DNA of 10,785 bases from contig DHPL01000013.1 of NCBI GenBank assembly GCA_002407905.1, positions 16,748-27,532 of the forward strand, read 5' to 3'. Of the stretch, positions 7,173 to 10,785 are shown in pieces. The position numbers and the translations under genes were made by a program. The notes beneath the pieces are model-generated. The model saw only the letters and a program-made list of their open reading frames with translations, was not told the DNA's origin and did not search any database. Every line of letters begins with the position of its first letter. Within the stretch, counting starts at the first letter, position 1. The stretch comes from Anaerolineaceae bacterium UBA5365 (lineage in GTDB: Bacteria; Chloroflexota; Anaerolineae; Anaerolineales; Anaerolineaceae).

Positions 7173-7652
7173 TTAGATTTCGATCTCTTCAGCAGCCGCG
7201 GGCAACTGATAGCCAAACTGGCGCAACTGTTTCTTGAGGTCAATAAGCGATTTGCGGCCAAAGCCTTCAACTTCCAGAAGGGCTTTCTCGCCGCCTTCAA
7301 GCCGGGCGATAACGTCGCCAGCGGTGGCGATGCCAGCCTTCTTCAGGGACTCGATGGCCTTGCTGGTGAGTTTGAATTCATCCACCGGGCGGGAAGGTGA
7401 AACACGGCTTTCGGAAGCGGCTTTCTGCTCAGCAACGTAATCCTGCCGAACCTGCAAGCGCTTGTAGAAGCGATCCACCTGACCTTCACGGTCCAGGATG
7501 CGGGCCTGTTGGCCTGTGTAAAAGGGATGACAATTCGAGCAAACCTCGGTACGGATCTCGGGTACGGTTGAACCGGTGGTCCAGGTAGCGCCGCAGGACG
7601 CGCAGCTTACTTTTGCATCAGTATAGTATTTAGGTTGAATTTTTGTTTTCAT
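7173..7652 (-). CDS. rpmE: Ribosomal protein bL31 fused to an RNA polymerase alpha-CTD-like domain
   Basis: Residues 1-68 are an ordinary zinc-binding bL31 of the 50S subunit. Cys17, Cys20, Cys38 and Cys41 bind zinc, and the signature CHPFYTGQQ (41-49) and GQVDRFYKR (57-65) follow. A charged, Ser/Pro-containing linker (about 69-89) leads to residues 90-151. That segment aligns without effort to the C-terminal domain of RNA polymerase alpha: LTSKAIESLKKAGI (95-108), GDVIARLE (112-119) and the helix-hairpin-helix FGRKSLIDLKK (131-141). A normal bL31 has about 65-90 residues; this has 159, ending in an acidic tail. The frame is intact across the junction, so this is a real fusion and not two genes. 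The start ATG 7652 has AGGAAGG upstream, overlapping the rpmA stop region. It is the last gene of the rplU-rpmA-rpmE operon and is followed by the terminator. The fold of the extension is inferred from motif match only. Confidence 0.93.
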   Translation of the reverse strand: MKTKIQPKYYTDAKVSCASCGATWTTGSTVPEIRTEVCSNCHPFYTGQQARILDREGQVDRFYKRLQVRQDYVAEQKAASESRVSPSRPVDEFKLTSKAIESLKKAGIATAGDVIARLEGGEKALLEVEGFGRKSLIDLKKQLRQFGYQLPAAAEEIEI

Positions 7653-7662
7653 GCTTGCCTTC

Positions 7663-7932
7663 CTAAGCAGCCTGGTCTTGAGTGGCGAAAACGTGGACCT
7701 TTTTGCGGCCGCCGGGCATGGTTTCGAATTTTACGAAACCTTCCATGGTGGCAAAGAGCGTGTAATCGCGCCCCATGCCCACATTCCAACCAGGGTGCAC
7801 TTTGGTGCCGCGCTGGCGGATGATGATGTTACCGGAAAGCACGTGCTCTCCGCCAAATTTTTTCACTCCCAGGCGCTGAGCCTGGCTGTCACGACCGTTG
7901 CGGCTGGAACCGCCACCTTTTTTATGGGCCAT
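7663..7932 (-). CDS. rpmA: 50S ribosomal protein bL27
   Basis: An 89-residue bL27, whose flexible N-terminus reaches the peptidyl-transferase centre. The sequence begins [16 protein letters not shown], the mature form directly. There is no cleavable N-terminal extension of the kind found in many Firmicutes, so no processing protease is implied. [21 protein letters not shown] and the following [13 protein letters not shown] are family signatures. The strong AGGAGG ribosome binding site overlaps the rplU stop, ten bases separate the two genes, and rpmE begins ten bases after the rpmA stop. Confidence 0.97.
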   Translation of the reverse strand: MAHKKGGGSSRNGRDSQAQRLGVKKFGGEHVLSGNIIIRQRGTKVHPGWNVGMGRDYTLFATMEGFVKFETMPGGRKKVHVFATQDQAA

Positions 7933-7942
7933 GAGCTACCTC

Positions 7943-8254
7943 CTAAGCAATTTCTTCCACCAGAAGCCTGGTGTACTGTTGGCGATGTCCGAAGCGGCGG
8001 CGATACTGGCTCTTGGGCTTGTACTTGAATACGAAAACCTTTTTGGCCTTGACTTGGTCCACAACTTTGGCTTGGATTTTGGCGCCATCCACGTAGGGAG
8101 CGCCGACCTTGACATCGTCTTCATCCACGAGCAGTAAAACTTTTTCGAGGGTGACTTTTTCGCCGGCCTTCGCGGGCAGAAGGTCAACCATCAAAGTTCG
8201 GCCTTCTTCGGCGCGGTATTGCTTACCGCCCGCTTCTACAACTGCATATTTCAT
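7943..8254 (-). CDS. rplU: 50S ribosomal protein bL21
   Basis: A 103-residue bL21, an early-assembling 50S protein that binds 23S rRNA. The family start is MKYAVVEAGGKQYRAEEG, and the C-terminal basic rRNA-binding stretch KYKPKSQYRRRFGHRQQYT is typical. ATG 8254 is chosen because GGAG (8261-8264) lies six bases upstream and the product begins exactly where the family does. An in-frame TTG at 8266 would place the ribosome binding site inside the gene. It is the first gene of the operon with rpmA and rpmE, the widespread rplU-rpmA order. Confidence 0.96.
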   Translation of the reverse strand: MKYAVVEAGGKQYRAEEGRTLMVDLLPAKAGEKVTLEKVLLLVDEDDVKVGAPYVDGAKIQAKVVDQVKAKKVFVFKYKPKSQYRRRFGHRQQYTRLLVEEIA

Positions 8255-8360
8255 CTTTTTCTCCAATCTTCACTTAACCACAGCCTGCGCGTTGGGCCGC
8301 CCAGCAGCGGGAAAGTTGGTTCACACAGTAATAAACCCCGCAAAAAGCCTCGGGGCAAGA
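8255..8360 (-). promoter_or_regulatory. Structured 5' leader of the rplU operon
   Basis: About 105 bases separate the predicted start of transcription from the rplU ATG. A stem CCCCG/CGGGG with a 10-base loop (8336-8355) lies within the first few nucleotides of the transcript and is followed by TTTATT. A second, compound stem (8285-8307) pairs CTGC with GCAG and TGGG with CCCA around a CGG loop, with a four-base bulge. Leaders upstream of ribosomal-protein operons often bind one of the encoded proteins to control translation. No match to a known bL21 leader family is claimed. Confidence 0.45.
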
Positions 8361-8365
8361 GAGAC

Positions 8366-8394
8366 ATTATAGGGGCAAGCAGGGCATCTGTCAA
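8366..8394 (-). promoter_or_regulatory. Perfect-consensus sigma70-type promoter of rplU-rpmA-rpmE
   Basis: On the minus strand TTGACA (8394-8389) and TATAAT (8371-8366) are separated by exactly 17 bases, a full consensus match. Initiation is expected near 8359. The strength suits a ribosomal-protein operon, and implies that the bL31 fusion is made in large amounts. Confidence 0.92.
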
Positions 8395-8642
8395 GGAAAT
8401 TAGAACTGAGTTTCACGCCCCCCAGAAAAGCTAAATGACAGGAGTGGGGCTAAGCCCATCTGGATTTCGTGTGGGGGTGTACTAAAGTATGGCATCACAA
8501 ACTGTCTGCACCTGAATTGTGGCCTTTTCAATTCCGGCACAGGCAGCGTTCGCAAATACAGCGCTCCCAATTATTTAAACTGCTTCGAATTTGCCCTATA
8601 ACGTTTAGCAGTACCTACCCATATCCAATGCCTGATGCCGCT
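8395..8642. other. Intergenic region between the Ig-repeat gene and the rplU promoter
   Basis: No credible gene is seen in these 248 bases: short open frames on either strand lack ribosome binding sites and recognisable products. There is a 6-bp inverted repeat, GAATTG and CAATTC (8514-8519 and 8529-8534), but it has no T-run. No convincing terminator for the upstream Ig-repeat gene was found. Confidence 0.5.
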
Positions 8643-10502
8643 TCACTTGAGAATCAACCCCAAGAAAGTACTAAAAACCGTTTGCGGTTTTGGAGCGGTA
8701 GTTACTGAGAATGCCTTGACCGTGCACAAATTAAGTGTGTCGCAAACCTTGGCTTCAAATGGCACCGCCTGGTCCATTCCCATTGGTGCGGTCCAAGCAA
8801 CCTGGTAGTCTGGCGCGTTATCTAGCAGCAGCACGCCGGTATCAAGACGCTTCAGCGTATAGACGAGAGTTTGTACTGGCAAATCTGGGTCGCTTGCGGC
8901 CAGGTTAAAGGTCAACCCCTGTCCAGGTGCGACAACCTGATCGTTAATTGCGTTGGTAAACACAGGTGGCTCGTTCACTTCTTCAACCTGCACCTGCAGG
9001 CTGCTATTGCTTGAAACGCCAGAAAGATAGTCCATAGCATGGATGGCGATAGAGATTGTCTGCCCGCCTTGAGCTTCGGTTGGCGTCCACGTGACCAGGC
9101 CTGTGTCCTCAGCCAGCGTGAATTGGTCGGGTCTGGCTGAGGAAATTTGATAGTAAAGTGTTTGCGCAGGCAAATCGGGGTCGCTGAAGTAGGGTTTCAC
9201 GTCAAAGGTGAAAGGCTGACCTTCTTTCGCAGAAAGGCCGACAGGGAAGGCGTTGGCAACAGGGTTCTGATTTACTTCCAGCACTCGTACGGGCACAGTA
9301 ATCTCGCCTGTGCTATAGCCATCGGTAGCAGTAAATGTGAAGGACCAATCCCCTGGTCCACGGATTTCATCCGCGACCCAGACGAAATTCCCTGTAGCGT
9401 TATTAAAACTGGGCGGGTCGAGGGTCGGGTTGGTTAACTGGGAAGAGAGAGCCAATTCAACGGGCTGCGGTGGAATATCCGGGTCGGATGCCGAGATCGT
9501 AAAGTTGATTGGAGCTCCTTCGTTGACAATGAAAGGACTTGAAGGCGTGACGCTAAGGATAGGAGCTAGATAGGTTTCTGTAACGTTATAGGAATAGGGG
9601 GCATTAACGCACAGCCCTGCGGTCGGGTGGTCACAAACCTGGACAGTTAAGGTGTAGCTATTTCCGCCCATCGATTCTGTTGGAAAGATGCTGATCACAC
9701 CAGTGGCCGGATCAATGCTTGTGCCTTGAGGAACAGTTCCCGTCAGAGAGTAATTAAGCGACTGCACAGGAATATCTGGGTCGGAAGCCGAAACTGGCAC
9801 GGTATTCGCTTGCCCCTCATAAATCGTTTTATTAGGGATGGATTTGATCTGGGGCGCCAGGTTAACTTCATTGACTTGGATCTTGAAGCTGGCTTGGCTG
9901 CAGCCATTTGTGCCGCCGATGGAATCGCAAACCTTGACCGTCACGGGGTAAGATCCAGGGCCCTGGCTCTCGGTTGGGAGCCAGGAGAACAGACCAGAAG
10001 CGTTGATTTGTGCCCCTTGGGCGGCCGGTTCGCCAAAGATCAGGGAAAATACCAGCGGCGTTTGGGCCGGCAGGTCTGAGTCGGTTGCGGTCACCGTAAA
10101 ACTCAAGTTGTTGATTTCATCGATGGTTTTATCGCCGAAGGGCGCGATCACCGGAGGAGTATTCACCTCATTTACATTTATCTTGAAGGACATAGTTGCG
10201 GAGAGGGATTTATCGTAACTATCGACAATGTAGGTATCCTGCACTTTGATCGTAAAGTTATAAGTGCCTGGCCCTTGGGCTTCTGTAGGCGTCCAGGAAA
10301 AAGTGCCGACGCCGTCTGCAGCGCTGACACTTGCGCCGTTATTAATTCCATCAAGAGTTACAGTCAGCGTCTGGGAATAGTAATCGGGGTCGCCATAATT
10401 GAAAGTGAAGGTATAGGCTGCATTTTCCGGAATAGTTTTATCGCCGATTGTGGATATCGTTGGCGGCGAATTGGTCTCGGTAACATGGATCCACACGGTC
10501 AT
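8643..10502 (-). CDS. C-terminal part of a large Ig/cadherin-like repeat protein (after in-frame stop)
   Basis: The 619 codons after the TAA at 10512-10514 encode six tandem domains of 97-109 residues (about 12-114, 115-214, 215-311, 312-411, 412-510 and 511-619). Each starts with PP/AP-x-I, has a KTIxEG/EN segment, an SDPDxPxQxL loop, a GxFxWxPTE segment and ends near NEVN. This is the pattern of bacterial Ig-like or cadherin-like domains on secreted or surface proteins. The DPD loops are candidate calcium sites. Domains 2, 3 and 6 carry a paired VCD...C likely to form a disulfide; 1, 4 and 5 lack it. The last residues (TVFSTFLGLILK) are hydrophobic. The ATG at 10502 has no Shine-Dalgarno or signal peptide, so it is probably not a real start: this is the 3' part of the gene at 10512-10785. 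Adhesion or polymer binding is a reasonable guess, not shown. Confidence 0.75.
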   Translation of the reverse strand: MTVWIHVTETNSPPTISTIGDKTIPENAAYTFTFNYGDPDYYSQTLTVTLDGINNGASVSAADGVGTFSWTPTEAQGPGTYNFTIKVQDTYIVDSYDKSLSATMSFKINVNEVNTPPVIAPFGDKTIDEINNLSFTVTATDSDLPAQTPLVFSLIFGEPAAQGAQINASGLFSWLPTESQGPGSYPVTVKVCDSIGGTNGCSQASFKIQVNEVNLAPQIKSIPNKTIYEGQANTVPVSASDPDIPVQSLNYSLTGTVPQGTSIDPATGVISIFPTESMGGNSYTLTVQVCDHPTAGLCVNAPYSYNVTETYLAPILSVTPSSPFIVNEGAPINFTISASDPDIPPQPVELALSSQLTNPTLDPPSFNNATGNFVWVADEIRGPGDWSFTFTATDGYSTGEITVPVRVLEVNQNPVANAFPVGLSAKEGQPFTFDVKPYFSDPDLPAQTLYYQISSARPDQFTLAEDTGLVTWTPTEAQGGQTISIAIHAMDYLSGVSSNSSLQVQVEEVNEPPVFTNAINDQVVAPGQGLTFNLAASDPDLPVQTLVYTLKRLDTGVLLLDNAPDYQVAWTAPMGMDQAVPFEAKVCDTLNLCTVKAFSVTTAPKPQTVFSTFLGLILK

Positions 10503-10511
10503 ATACAGGGT

Positions 10512-10785
10512 TTAAGCGCCGTCGGTAATAACCAATCTAATGGAATATGATTGTGTGCAGCTGTAATAACACCAAGCGTCGAATTCTGTGGGATTCCAGG
10601 TGAAGACGCCTGCCGCACTTAAATTGGCACCATTAGGGAACAATGCGTCCCCATTATGGCCGTATGAATAGGTATGCGGCCCGACTGGCCGGTCAGAATC
10701 GTAATCCTGAATTGGGACTGTCCATGAGAGGGGTTGATTCTCATCGATATACAGGTCCACGCGCCCATTCGGTGGACCAACAATT
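10512..10785 (-). pseudogene. Upstream part of the same Ig-like repeat gene, interrupted by a TAA; runs off window
   Basis: The frame is open from the window edge (10784) down to a TAA at 10512-10514. It encodes one further Ig-like repeat: a PPNGRVDLYIDENQPLSW start, DYDSDRP loop, NLSAAGVFTWNPTE and a CYYSC cysteine pair. The stop falls after VITDGA, before the final beta strand. Reading on in the same frame, three codons lead straight into MTVWIHVTETN, exactly the missing last strand and the linker to the next repeat. A natural C-terminus in mid-domain is unlikely. The simplest readings are a recent nonsense mutation or a base-call error. The real start and any signal peptide are outside the window. 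The GTG at 10760 is not a start. Confidence 0.75.

Noticed and set aside
8330..8355. CCCCG/CGGGG hairpin followed by TTTATT as a terminator or attenuator
   Set aside because: Only a 5-bp stem with a 10-base loop and an interrupted T-run. It would end about 30 bases into the transcript, too early for ordinary termination. Kept only as a leader hairpin.
8469..8708. 79-codon plus-strand open frame between the Ig gene and rplU
   Set aside because: No ribosome binding site, no recognisable product, and it runs into the antisense of the Ig-repeat gene.
8648..10743. 14-base perfect inverted repeat (TGAGAATCAACCCC at 8648-8661, complement at 10730-10743)
   Set aside because: It looked like possible ends of a mobile segment around the Ig-repeat gene. 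But both copies lie in coding sequence, there is no transposase or target duplication, and one match of this length in a 10-kb window is not far from chance.
8643..10785. Ig-repeat region as DNA-level tandem repeats or a CRISPR-like array
   Set aside because: The roughly 300-base periodicity is explained by homologous protein domains. The DNA copies are diverged and there are no short identical repeats with spacers.

Overview
The window looks like the chromosome of a Chloroflexota bacterium, most likely an Anaerolineae relative. This is inferred from moderately high GC, bacterial Shine-Dalgarno sites, a proline-rich lipoprotein, a large secreted-type Ig-like repeat protein, and the mix of housekeeping genes. 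No rRNA or other lineage marker is present, so the placement is tentative. No tRNA, CRISPR array, insertion sequence or phage gene was seen.

Layout. Positions 1-870 (minus) hold the N-terminal third of pyruvate phosphate dikinase. A 178-base divergent intergenic region separates it from the only plus-strand gene, a lipoprotein with a beta-propeller-like body (1049-2602). That gene runs tail to tail into a long minus-strand operon and overlaps its last gene by 20 bases. In transcription order the operon is tdk (7020-6448), hpt (6438-5881), cca with an HD domain (5897-4389), an alpha/beta hydrolase (4399-3641), an unrecognised 173-residue protein (3637-3116) and a nitroreductase (3116-2583). 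Gaps are 9 bases or less and several genes overlap, so the six are probably co-transcribed and partly translationally coupled. The first three serve nucleotide salvage and tRNA 3'-end synthesis; the last three are a small enzyme set of unknown purpose.

Upstream lies a ribosomal-protein operon, rplU (bL21), rpmA (bL27) and rpmE (bL31), 8254-7173 minus. It is driven by a perfect-consensus sigma70-type promoter (8366-8394) with a roughly 105-base structured leader. It ends in a clear intrinsic terminator with a GAAA tetraloop (7120-7143), which separates it from tdk. The bL31 protein is more than twice the normal length: after a normal zinc-ribbon bL31 it carries a domain that reads as an RNA polymerase alpha-subunit C-terminal domain. 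This ribosomal protein/RNAP domain fusion is the most interesting thing in the window.

Positions 8643-10785 (minus) contain the C-terminal part of a large extracellular-type protein built of about 100-residue Ig/cadherin-like repeats. A single in-frame TAA at 10512-10514 interrupts the frame in the middle of a repeat. The gene is therefore either recently broken or carries a sequencing error; its start lies beyond the window.
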